Assembly: GCA_901538445.1 (NCBI GenBank)
Contig: LR594584.1
Coordinates: 1,086,655 to 1,150,654, forward strand
From: Gemmataceae bacterium
GTDB taxonomy: Bacteria > Planctomycetota > Planctomycetia > Gemmatales > Gemmataceae
Direction of reading: 5' to 3'
Length of the DNA stretch: 64,000 nucleotides
In this document: positions 40,873-48,871 of the stretch, in pieces
Position numbering within the stretch: position 1 is the first letter of the stretch
Layout: every line of letters starts with the position of its first letter
Made by a program: the position numbers and the translations under genes
Notes under the pieces: model-generated
The model's input: only the letters and a program-made list of their open reading frames with translations
Database searches by the model: none
What the model was told of the DNA's origin: nothing

Positions 40873-41412
40873 TCAGTCCGGCTTTTCCGACATCTCGCGC
40901 CGCGGGCCGCGGGGGCCGCGGGGGCCGCCGCCGTCGCGACCGCCACGGTCCCCGCCGTCGCGACCGCCACCGCCGCCCATCTCGTCAGCACCGGGCATCC
41001 CCTCGCCGATCGCGCCCGGGTCGGTGGTGACGGCGGCCTCGTCCTTCATCCCGCGGACGGCGAACCCGTTGGACGAGTCCTCGCGGGCGACCCCGAGGAT
41101 GATCTCGCTCCACTTCGGATCGACCTTCAGCGTGAGCTGGCGGAGGATCGTCCCCTCCTGGAGGGCGAAGTCCCGCTCCAACTCGCGCTGCTTGGTGCTC
41201 TCCATCGTGTAGTACACGATGTGGAACGCGCCCTTCTTCTGCTTGCTGATCGGGTACGCGAGCTTGTGGTTGTAGTCCCACGGGCGGCTGACGAGGACGG
41301 TCGCCCCGTGCCGCTCGAGGATCGTGTGGACCTGGTTCTTCGTCCCGTCGGCGTCCGCGGACACCTTGTTCGAGTCGAGGAGGAACATCGTTTCGTACGT
41401 GGCAACCGGCAT
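40873..41412 (-). CDS. rpsF: 30S ribosomal protein S6 with Arg/Gly-rich tail
   Basis: 179 residues. The S6 fold is at about 1-100 (MPVATYETMFLLDSN, then RPWDYNHKLAYPISKQKKGAFH). After residue 125 a tail of Gly, Arg, Asp and Pro follows (GGGGGRDGGDRGGRDGGG and PRGPRGPRR). The tail is far longer than in common S6 proteins. ssb lies downstream. Confidence 0.94.
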   Translation of the reverse strand: MPVATYETMFLLDSNKVSADADGTKNQVHTILERHGATVLVSRPWDYNHKLAYPISKQKKGAFHIVYYTMESTKQRELERDFALQEGTILRQLTLKVDPKWSEIILGVAREDSSNGFAVRGMKDEAAVTTDPGAIGEGMPGADEMGGGGGRDGGDRGGRDGGGPRGPRGPRREMSEKPD

Positions 41413-41555
41413 CGCGACCTCTCGTGTGACCCGGGACTGGCCCGGTGGTTACCCTGGTTCGGCCGGCCGTTCGGCCCGGCGACCCCACCCCACCGCGGGG
41501 AGGGGAGCAACCCGACAAACCAATTTCAAATTCAAAAGGTAAAGAATGAAAAGCC

Positions 41556-42197
41556 TCAGACCGCGGGCGGGGCGCTGTCCGGCTTCTCCTTCTTGTCTTT
41601 CTTTACCTTTTCCTTTTTCCCTTTTTCATTCGGAGCCTCGGCCCCGTTGAAGCGGTTCATTGCCGCTTCGGTGCCGTGGCGGACCCACGCGAGCACCGCC
41701 TGGGCGGCCTGGGCGACCGCGTCTTCCGCGGCGGCCCGCTCGCCGGGGCGGAACTTCGACAGCACGAAGTCGACCGCGTCGCCCGGCTCCGGCTGGCCCA
41801 CCCCGATCCGCAACCGGGCGTAGGCGTCGGAGCCCAACTGGTCCTGAATGTTCCGGAGGCCGTTCTGGCCGCCGTGGCTCCCTTTGGCCCGGACCCGCAG
41901 CTTCCCGAGCGGCAGGTTGAAGTCGTCGCACACGACGAGCACCCGGTCGATCGGGAGCTTGTAGAAGTCGAGGGCCGCCCGCACCGCCCGGCCGCTGAGG
42001 TTCATGAACGTCAGCGGCTTCATCAGGAGGACGGCCTCGTCGCCCTCCTTCACCTCGGTGACGAACGCCTCGAACTTCTCGCGGAACGCCGGGCACCCCG
42101 GCGCGGCGGCGAGGTAGTCGATCACGTCGAACCCGACGTTGTGCCGGGTGCCGGTGTACTTGGGGCCGGGGTTGCCGAGCCCGACGACGAGTTTCAT
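41556..42197 (-). CDS. pth: Peptidyl-tRNA hydrolase
   Basis: 213 residues. The N-terminal motif GLGNPGPKYTGTRHNVGF contains the catalytic His (about residue 20) and the active-site Asn (about 10). The second signature is VCDDFNLPLGKLRVRAKGS followed by HGGQNGLRNI. Residues after about 190 are a Lys/Glu-rich tail (NEKGKKEKVKKDKKEKPD). It recycles peptidyl-tRNA released by ribosomes. Confidence 0.96.
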   Translation of the reverse strand: MKLVVGLGNPGPKYTGTRHNVGFDVIDYLAAAPGCPAFREKFEAFVTEVKEGDEAVLLMKPLTFMNLSGRAVRAALDFYKLPIDRVLVVCDDFNLPLGKLRVRAKGSHGGQNGLRNIQDQLGSDAYARLRIGVGQPEPGDAVDFVLSKFRPGERAAAEDAVAQAAQAVLAWVRHGTEAAMNRFNGAEAPNEKGKKEKVKKDKKEKPDSAPPAV

Positions 42198-42312
42198 AGC
42201 TTTCAGCTCTCAGCTAGCAGCCATCAGCACGACAGGACAGCTTCCGGAGGGGCACGGCGGCCGGCGGGTTCGGTTGCTGGCTGAGAGCTGACGGCTGGGG
42301 GCCGAGGGCTGC
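42196..42312. repeat. Hairpin repeat between pth and rplY
   Basis: TTTCAGCTCTCAGCTAGCAG on the left and GGCTGAGAGCTGACGGCTG on the right are inverted copies. It is the same family as at 11851-11960. It fills the whole 117-bp intergenic gap of the operon. Confidence 0.75.
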
Positions 42313-42314
42313 CC

Positions 42315-42962
42315 CTACTTCTTCTTCTCTTCGGCCTCGTCGTCGCCCTTCTTCTTCTCGGGCTTGATGACCTCGGGGCCGGCCCCGGTGTCGGTGGCGG
42401 CCGGTTCGGCCTCGACGCCCGGCAGCTTGAGCTGGACGACGACCGCCTCGGGGGCCTCCAGCACCTGCACGCCCTCGGGGAGCGTCAACTCGCGGACGTG
42501 GATCGGGTTGCCGAGCGTCAGGTTCGTGATGTCGATGCGGATGGCCTCGGGGATCGCCCCGAGGAGGCACTCGATGTGCAACCGGTGCAGCGGCTGGTCG
42601 AGCACGCCGCCGCCGGTCGCCTTCGGGGCGTTCCGGAGTTCCACGGGGACCGTGACCTTGACGCGGTCGGTCCGCGACTTCCGCTCGAAGTCCACGTGGA
42701 TCATCTGCTTGCCGAAGGCGTCCCACTGGACCTCGCGGACGAGGACCGTCTCGGGGGTGCCGTCGACTTCGAGGTCGAGCATCCGGACGTGGAGGACGCG
42801 GATCGCGCGGTCGAGTTCCTCGGCCGACACGGCGACGGACGCGGTGTCCTTCTTGTGGCCGTACACGACGCCGGGGACGAGCCCCTGCTTGCGGAGCTTG
42901 GTGGCGGCGCGGGAGCCGGTGCCGGTGCGCGGGGTGGCCTTGAGCGTGACGGACTGCGACAT
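42315..42962 (-). CDS. rplY: 50S ribosomal protein L25/Ctc
   Basis: 215 residues, the long form with the N-terminal L25 5S-binding domain (about 5-95; KLRKQGLVPGVVYGHKKD) and the C-terminal TL5 beta domain (IEVDGTPE-like segment, LPEGVQVLEAPEAVVVQL). A Glu/Lys-rich tail closes the protein (KKKGDDEAEEKKK). It is the first gene of the rplY-pth-rpsF-ssb-rplI set. Confidence 0.94.
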   Translation of the reverse strand: MSQSVTLKATPRTGTGSRAATKLRKQGLVPGVVYGHKKDTASVAVSAEELDRAIRVLHVRMLDLEVDGTPETVLVREVQWDAFGKQMIHVDFERKSRTDRVKVTVPVELRNAPKATGGGVLDQPLHRLHIECLLGAIPEAIRIDITNLTLGNPIHVRELTLPEGVQVLEAPEAVVVQLKLPGVEAEPAATDTGAGPEVIKPEKKKGDDEAEEKKK

Positions 42963-43166
42963 GCGACCCTCGTGGGGCCGGGTACTCTCGCGGGGACCGC
43001 CCCGCTACCCTCTTCGGCCCCGGCAGAAACACGTAAGCGGCCCACAGGTGTGCGGGCCGCCTCGGAACACGTAAGGGGTGATTATGGGCGACGGTCGACC
43101 GACCGACAAGGGCGCGGGGGCCAAAAAGACTGAAGGGGTGCCGGTTCTGCGGTCGATTCCGATTGT

Positions 43167-43970
43167 GTGGAACTTCGCACTGCCAGTGCCGATCGAGCCC
43201 GGTGCGGCCGGGACGCGGGGCGGACGCGGCGGGCACTCGCCCTCCCGTGGCCGGTGCTCGCCTGCGTCCTGTTCGCCGGGTGCGCCGACTGCAAGTTCCT
43301 CCGCAAGACGTGCCCCACCCCGCCCGACCCCTCCGCCGCCGCCCACCTCCCCGCACCGGACACGGCCTACCGCATCGGGTGCCCCGACGTTCTGGAGGTC
43401 GCCTTCGCCGACCGCCCGGAGTGGGACGTGTTCGCATCGGTCGATCTCGACGGCCGGGTGCTGCTGGCGCACCCCGGGTCGCCGCGGGTCGAGGGCCGCA
43501 CGCTCGACGACGTGCGGCACGAGCTGGCCCGCCTCGCCGGGACCGACCCGGACAACGTGACGGTGCGGCTGGCGGCGGCGCGCAGCTCGCGCGTGTTCCT
43601 GCACGGGCCGATCCGCGGGCGGTGCCGGGTGGTGCCGTACCAGGGACCGGAGCCGGTGATCGACTTCCTCAAGCGGGTCGGCGGGCTCCCGCCCGGGTCG
43701 AAGCTGAACCAGGTGTACGTGGTGCGGCCGAACGTCGCGACCGGGAAGCGGCCCGAGGTGTTCCAGGTAGACGTGGCGGCGGTGCTGGCCGACCAGGACC
43801 CGGCGACGAACGTGCCGCTGATGCCGTCGGACGAGGTGTACGTCGGGGAGACGAAGCGGTCGGTGATCGCCCGCATCCTGCCCGACTGGCTCGGCCCGCT
43901 GTACCGCCGCCTCAGCGGCCTGCTGCCCGAGGACTGGTGGCCGTGGACCACCCGCCCGCGGACCCCGTGA
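43167..43970 (+). CDS. Polysaccharide export (Wza/SLBB-type) lipoprotein
   Basis: 267 residues from a GTG at 43167; the start is uncertain, as a GTG further in (within LPWPVLACV) would also leave a signal peptide. A lipobox-like VLFAGC (Cys about 39) suggests a lipoprotein. Residues about 60-150 are a poly-export domain (YRIGCPDVLEVAFADRPEWD, then ASVDLDGRVLLAHPG) and about 150-240 an SLBB-like domain (VFLHGPIRGRCRVV, DFLKRVGGLPPGSK). It is probably involved in capsule or EPS export, but no glycosyltransferase is adjacent. Confidence 0.8.
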   Translation: MELRTASADRARCGRDAGRTRRALALPWPVLACVLFAGCADCKFLRKTCPTPPDPSAAAHLPAPDTAYRIGCPDVLEVAFADRPEWDVFASVDLDGRVLLAHPGSPRVEGRTLDDVRHELARLAGTDPDNVTVRLAAARSSRVFLHGPIRGRCRVVPYQGPEPVIDFLKRVGGLPPGSKLNQVYVVRPNVATGKRPEVFQVDVAAVLADQDPATNVPLMPSDEVYVGETKRSVIARILPDWLGPLYRRLSGLLPEDWWPWTTRPRTP

Positions 43971-43982
43971 CGCGGGACGCCA

Positions 43983-45467
43983 TCACGCCAGTGGCAGCGA
44001 GAAGCGGTGCGGTGCGGCGGGGGGCGGGGGCGGGTCGCGGTCGGTGTTCGCGAGGTCCACGCCCACGAGTTCGTCGGTCGGCACGCTGCCGAAGAGCGTG
44101 AAGGGGCTGGAGTCGGTCACCGCCACGCAGACGGTGCGGCCGATGAGGCGGTCGGGGCCGTCGAACACGACGATGTGGTCCGTCATCGTGCGGCCGGTGA
44201 GCTGCCGGACCGCACCGGGGGCGGGGCGGTCGCCGCTCGCCAGGTCGCGCTTGCTCGGGCCTTCGACGAGCACCTCGACCGTGCCGCCCACCTGGGCGCG
44301 GTGGTCGAGGCGGCTGTTCTCGTTCTGCACCGCGAGGAGGTCGTTGTTGCGGCGCTTCTTCACGTCCTCGGGCACGTCGTCGGGGTAGCGGTCCGCGGCC
44401 TTGGTCCCGGCCCGCTCGCTGTACTTGAAGATGAACGAGTTCTTGAACTTCGCCTCGCGGACGAGGTCCATCGACTTCGCGAAGCTCTCATCCGTCTCGC
44501 CGCAGAACCCGACGATGAAGTCCGAGCTGACCGCGACGCCCGGCACCTTCTCGCGGCAGCGAGCGAGCATGTCCATGTAGTAGCCCGCGGTGTAGTTCCG
44601 CTTCATCCGCTTGAGCACCTCGTCGCACCCGGACTGCACCGGGACGTGCAGGTACTTCACCACCTTCGGCAGTTCGCGGACCGCGTCGAGCAGGTCGTCG
44701 GTCATGTCCTTGGGGTAGTTGGTCACGAACTTGATGCGCTCCAGGCCGGCGACATCGTGCATCCCGGCGATGAGGTCGCTCAGTCGGGTTTGGCGCTCGC
44801 CGTGGTCGTAGACGTAGCTGTTCACCGTCTGCCCGATGAGCGTGACTTCCTTGCACCCCTGGTCGACGAGTTGCTTCACCTCGCCCCAGATGTGCGCCGG
44901 CGGGCGGCTCTGCTCGGGGCCGCGGGTGCTGGGGACGACGCAATACGTGCAGAACTTGTCGCACCCGATCTGGATGCGCACGAACGCCTGGAACGGCGTG
45001 GGCCGCATCGTCGGGTCGCGGGTCGGGTCGTAGCTGACGAAGCTCGCCTCGACCTCGTCGCGACCGGCGTCGGCGCGGCCCAGGCTGACGGCGAGTTGCG
45101 GCTCGCGGGTGGCCTTCACCTTCTCGACGAGCTTCGGCACCTCGGCGAGCTGGCCGGTGCCGACGACCATGTCGACGTACGGCGCGCGCTTGCGGATCAG
45201 TTCCTGGTCCTTCTGCGCCATGCACCCGAGCACGCCGATGACGATGCTGGGGTTGTCCTTCTTCAGCAGGCGCACGCGGCCGAGCGACGAGTACGTCTTC
45301 TCCTCGGCGTGCTCGCGAACCGAGCAGGTGTTGAACAGCATCACGTCGGCGTCGGCGGGCGTGTCGGTGAGGTCGTAGCCCTGCTTGCGGAGCGCGCCGA
45401 TGACCAACTCGCTGTCGAGCACGTTCATCTGGCAGCCGACGGTCTCGATGAACACTTTCTTCGTCAT
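43983..45467 (-). CDS. miaB: tRNA methylthiotransferase MiaB
   Basis: 494 residues from the ATG at 45467. The N-terminal UPF0004 domain has three cluster cysteines (ETVGCQMN, NTCSVRE, LGCMAQ). The radical SAM motif CDKFCTYCVVPSTRG is near residue 175. A TRAM domain closes the protein (VEVLVEGPSKRD to RTVCVAV). It adds the 2-methylthio group to i6A37 in tRNAs that read codons beginning with U. The convergent neighbour at 43167 ends 13 bases away. Confidence 0.95.
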   Translation of the reverse strand: MTKKVFIETVGCQMNVLDSELVIGALRKQGYDLTDTPADADVMLFNTCSVREHAEEKTYSSLGRVRLLKKDNPSIVIGVLGCMAQKDQELIRKRAPYVDMVVGTGQLAEVPKLVEKVKATREPQLAVSLGRADAGRDEVEASFVSYDPTRDPTMRPTPFQAFVRIQIGCDKFCTYCVVPSTRGPEQSRPPAHIWGEVKQLVDQGCKEVTLIGQTVNSYVYDHGERQTRLSDLIAGMHDVAGLERIKFVTNYPKDMTDDLLDAVRELPKVVKYLHVPVQSGCDEVLKRMKRNYTAGYYMDMLARCREKVPGVAVSSDFIVGFCGETDESFAKSMDLVREAKFKNSFIFKYSERAGTKAADRYPDDVPEDVKKRRNNDLLAVQNENSRLDHRAQVGGTVEVLVEGPSKRDLASGDRPAPGAVRQLTGRTMTDHIVVFDGPDRLIGRTVCVAVTDSSPFTLFGSVPTDELVGVDLANTDRDPPPPPAAPHRFSLPLA

Positions 45468-45584
45468 GGGTCGGGGTACCGTTATGAGACGGGGCCGAGC
45501 GGGAGGAACATCAGATTGAGGATACAAGAGTACCTGAGCGCGGCGAAGCCCACCTGTCGTGACGGGTTAGCTTCGCCGCACTTG

Positions 45585-47056
45585 TCACCCTTTCCGCAGG
45601 CGCGCCCAGTAGCCGCCGTCGGACGGGCGGCCGGGGACGGCGCGGTGCTCGGCTTCGAGCTTGAGGTGCCGCATCCCGCGCATCACGACCTGCACCACGC
45701 CCTCGTTCTCGTCGGGCTCGATGCTGCACGTCGAGTACACCACCAGCCCGCCGGACTTCACGCGGTCCAGTGCGGCGAATAGCAGCCGCGTCTGGAGGCG
45801 GATCAGGTGCTGGAACTCGGCGGGCTTCAGCCGCCAGCGGACCTCGGGCCGGCGGCCCAGCACGCCCGTGTTGCTGCACGGCACGTCCACCAGCGCCGCG
45901 TCGAACGGGCCGGGCGGAGCCTCGTCGTTCTCGCCCAGCAGCACCGTCCGGACGCCCTTGATGCGGAGCCGCTGACACAGCGTTGTCACGGTTTCTAAGC
46001 GGCGCGGCTCGGTGTCGCACGCGGTGATGAACCCGCGGTTGTCCATCAACTCCGCGAGGTGCGTCGTCTTCCCGCCGGGCGCGGCGCACAGGTCGAGCAC
46101 CCGCATCCCGGGTTGCAGCCCGAGCGCCGAGGCGACGAGCATCGACGAGTGGTCCTGCACCGCGAAGTCGCCGTCGTCGTACCCCGGCAGGCCGCGGATC
46201 GGGTGGTGCTCCGGGAACCGCAGCGATTGCGGGTGCTCGCCGGGTTCGGCGTCGATCAACTGGGCCGCGAGCCGCAGGCGGTACGTCTCGCGGCTGTTGT
46301 GCAGCTTGTTGACGCGGACCCACAGCGGCGGCGGCGCGTTGAACCAGAACCCGAGCCGCCGGCACTCGTCCGGGTCGAACCGCTGGTGCCACTGGTCCGC
46401 GAGCCACCGCGGGAACGAGAACGCCGCCGCAAAGTACCCCGCGGGGTCGGTGCCGGGCGTCGGGAGGACGGGCCGCGCGAGGACGCGGTACCGGCCTGAT
46501 GCCCTGCCCTCTCCCCTTGCGGGAGAGGGTGGCGGCGCTTCGCCGCCGGGTGAGGGGTTGCCTTTGCTCGCCCCCCCCTCACCCCTAACCCCTCTCCCGC
46601 AAGGGGAGAGGGGAACCAATCCATCGGCACCGCGTTGGCGTCGGGCTTGTCGGTGAACGTGTCGGTGACGAGTTCCGACACGCGCCGCAGGATGCTGTTG
46701 ATGAACCCCTTCGCCTTCGGGCTACCGATGTGGTTCGCGAGTTCGACCGTCTCGTGAACGGCCGCGTGCGTGGGGACGCCCGTGAGGAACGCGAGTTGGA
46801 ACGCGCCGAGGTGCAGGGCGTCCCACACCCGCGGCTCAACGGCGTGGAACGGGATCTTCACGAACGGCCGCAGGAGCGCGTCGAGCGTGCCTTTGCGGCG
46901 GATGACGCCGTACACGAGTTGTGTGAGGAACCGGCGGTCCTGCGGGGTGACGTTCGCGGCCGCGACCGCGTTGTCGATCAGTTCGGCGGCGAAGGCGTCG
47001 TGCGAGCGGGACCGGTGCAGCACGTCGGCGGCGATCTGGCGGGCGGTGATCGTCAT
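45585..47056 (-). pseudogene. rsmB: 16S rRNA m5C methyltransferase RsmB, interrupted by a palindromic element and a frameshift
   Basis: The N-terminal NusB-like RNA-binding domain (MTITARQIAADVLHRS onward, about 145 codons, 47056 to about 46620) and the C-terminal methyltransferase domain (45585 to about 46490) lie in different frames. Motifs of the second half are intact: VLDLCAAPGGKTTHLA, VDVPCSNTGVLG with one catalytic Cys and YSTCSIEPDE with the other. Between them sits a palindromic element (46507-46613). A run of eight G on the minus strand (46571-46578) marks the place where adding one base would join the two frames. It may be a true null mutation, a slippage-controlled gene, or a homopolymer error in the assembly. 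The start overlaps the fmt stop as ATGA. Confidence 0.85.
46507..46613. repeat. Palindromic element, copy D, inside rsmB
   Basis: CCCTCTCCCCTTGCGGGAG at the left and its complement at the right, an inner GGCGGCGCTTCGCCGCC hairpin, and GGGTGAGGGG facing CCCCTCACCC. In rsmB orientation the entry reads PSPLAGEG in the N-terminal frame and the exit PSPARGEG in the C-terminal frame. There are no outer arms in this copy. Confidence 0.9.
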
Positions 47057-48063
47057 GCGAGCACTTCCGGGCCGAACCGCATGCCGTCAACGATGGGGTA
47101 ACCGCGGAGGAACTCTTCGGCCGTCATCTTCTTCTTCCCGGCGGGCTGAAGTTCGGTCACTATCAGTCGTTCCCAGGGCCGACAGCGCACTAAGAGTGGG
47201 ATTCGCTGGTCGCCAAACGACAGGTTCCCGAGCAGACTTCCCGATGGCTGGTCAGGCGACCAGCTTGGCATTCCAACCGCGAGAGAGCTTCCCGTGCTTG
47301 CAACAATCACCCGCATCGGTTCCTTGCCGGGGCGGTGAAGAAACGTGTACGCGGTGGGCCACGGCTGCATCGCCCGCACGAACCGCTCGATGTACTCGGC
47401 CGGCTTCGTCCAGTCGATCAGCCCGAACTCCTTCTTGATCTTCGGGGCTTTCGTCACGAGTGCGGGGTCTTGCTTGGCACCCTCGACGGGGCCGGCCGAC
47501 TGGTACTTGCGAACCGCCTCGACGGCCATCTTCGCGCCCAGCGCTGCGAGCTTGGCTTCAAGCGTGCCGGTCGTGTCATCGGGGGCGATGTTGAGCGACT
47601 CCTGAAGGATCATGTCGCCGGAGTCGAGGCCGGGCGTCACCTTGATGATCGTCACGCCGGTCTGCGTCTCGCCGCCGAGGATCGCGTAGGCGACCGGGGC
47701 CGCGCCGCGGTACTTCGGCAGCAGCGAGGCGTGGACGTTGATCGTGCCGCGGGCGGGTGTCGAGAGGACGTCCTTCGAGAGAATCTGGCCGTAGGCCGCG
47801 ACGACGAGCAGGTCGGGCCGCATCTCGCGGAGCTGTGCGAGGCCGTCGGGGGTGTTGATGCTCTCGGGCTGCGCCACGGGCACGCTCGCCGCGGCGGCGA
47901 TCGCGCCCATGCCCTTCCCGGTCTGGCGGGTGCTGCCGCGCTTGTTGCCGGCGTCGCGCTCGGGCTGCGTCACGAGGCCGACGACGTCGCCGCCGAACGC
48001 CCCGAGCAGCGCCTCGAACGTCGGCTCCGCGAACGTCCCCGTCCCCATCATCACGATGCGCAT
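47053..48063 (-). CDS. fmt: Methionyl-tRNA formyltransferase
   Basis: 336 residues from the ATG at 48063. The formyl-transfer signature is NVHASLLPKYRGAAPVAYAI (Asn and His near residue 109), and the active-site Asp is in GLDSGDMIL (about 146). The C-terminal OB-like domain follows (IVTELQPAGKKKMTAEEFLRG). It formylates initiator Met-tRNA. The stop overlaps the rsmB start by ATGA, suggesting translational coupling; def lies upstream, separated by an inverted repeat. Confidence 0.96.
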   Translation of the reverse strand: MRIVMMGTGTFAEPTFEALLGAFGGDVVGLVTQPERDAGNKRGSTRQTGKGMGAIAAAASVPVAQPESINTPDGLAQLREMRPDLLVVAAYGQILSKDVLSTPARGTINVHASLLPKYRGAAPVAYAILGGETQTGVTIIKVTPGLDSGDMILQESLNIAPDDTTGTLEAKLAALGAKMAVEAVRKYQSAGPVEGAKQDPALVTKAPKIKKEFGLIDWTKPAEYIERFVRAMQPWPTAYTFLHRPGKEPMRVIVASTGSSLAVGMPSWSPDQPSGSLLGNLSFGDQRIPLLVRCRPWERLIVTELQPAGKKKMTAEEFLRGYPIVDGMRFGPEVLA

Positions 48064-48070
48064 CAGTGTT

Positions 48071-48211
48071 TTATCCACAGATTACACAGAGGACACAGAT
48101 TGAAAACCAAGCAGATCGGAGCCGAAGCACAGACCAGCAGCCGCAATCAGTCCCGGCTGCTGTCGTTCGTTCGGTCTTAAAATCTGTGTCTTCTGCGTAA
48201 TCTGTGGATCA
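48071..48211. repeat. MITE-like inverted repeat, copy 3, between def and fmt
   Basis: The ends TTATCCACAGATTACACAG and CTGCGTAATCTGTGGAT are inverted over about 30 bases; the middle differs from the other two copies. It splits the def-fmt gap within an otherwise tight operon and would be transcribed as a hairpin. Confidence 0.9.
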
Positions 48212-48217
48212 ATCTCT

Positions 48218-48769
48218 TCACAACTTGGGCTCCAACCCCGGCGGGAGGTCGCCCTTCTTCTTGGCCTTCTCGAAGTCGGCGATGAACTGCTCCAGGTCCC
48301 TCTCGCTGCGGGAGCGGCCGAGCGAGCCCATCTTGTCGATGAACAGCACCCCGTCGAGGTGGTCGATCTCGTGCTGCCAGATGCGGGCCGCGAGGTCGTG
48401 GCACGTCATCTCGAACTTGTCGCCCTTGAGGTCGTAGTACTCGACCTTGACCGTCTTGAACCGGCGCACGCTCTGGTACAGCCCCGGGAAGCTCAGGCAC
48501 CCCTCGCGGTCGCTGATCGCCCCCTTGGTCTCGGTGATGACCGGGTTGATGGCGACGACCTCGGCGTCCTTCTTCTCCGGGTCGCCGGCGAAGTTGATGA
48601 CGAGCAGGCGGTGGTCGAGCGCGACCTGCGGCGCGGCGAGGCCCAGCCCCTCGCTGGCGTACATCAGCTCCAGCATGTGGCCGGCGGCGAGCTGGATGTC
48701 TTTGTCGAGGGCCAGCACCGGCTTCGCCTGCACGCGGAGCGCCGGGTGGGGGTATTTCACGATCTTCAT
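48218..48769 (-). CDS. def: Peptide deformylase
   Basis: 183 residues. All three family motifs are present: GLGLAAPQV (about 42), EGCLSFPG (about 90, metal Cys) and HEIDHLDG (about 133, two metal His and the catalytic Glu). It removes the N-formyl group from nascent proteins. First gene of the def-fmt-rsmB series. Confidence 0.97.
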   Translation of the reverse strand: MKIVKYPHPALRVQAKPVLALDKDIQLAAGHMLELMYASEGLGLAAPQVALDHRLLVINFAGDPEKKDAEVVAINPVITETKGAISDREGCLSFPGLYQSVRRFKTVKVEYYDLKGDKFEMTCHDLAARIWQHEIDHLDGVLFIDKMGSLGRSRSERDLEQFIADFEKAKKKGDLPPGLEPKL

Positions 48770-48871
48770 CGGACGCAGCTCTCGGAAGCAGACCGCACTT
48801 CGGTGAATGCTCGATTATAGCAAACCCGGCCCGCCGCACCCGGGATAGATGCCCCCGCGGCCCCGGAAGGT

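Noticed and set aside
46507-46613. Programmed ribosomal frameshift in rsmB
   Set aside because: The G8 tract fits slippage, but there is no stimulatory structure that can be told apart from the element's own hairpins, and an assembly error is equally possible. I left it as a finding, not a feature.
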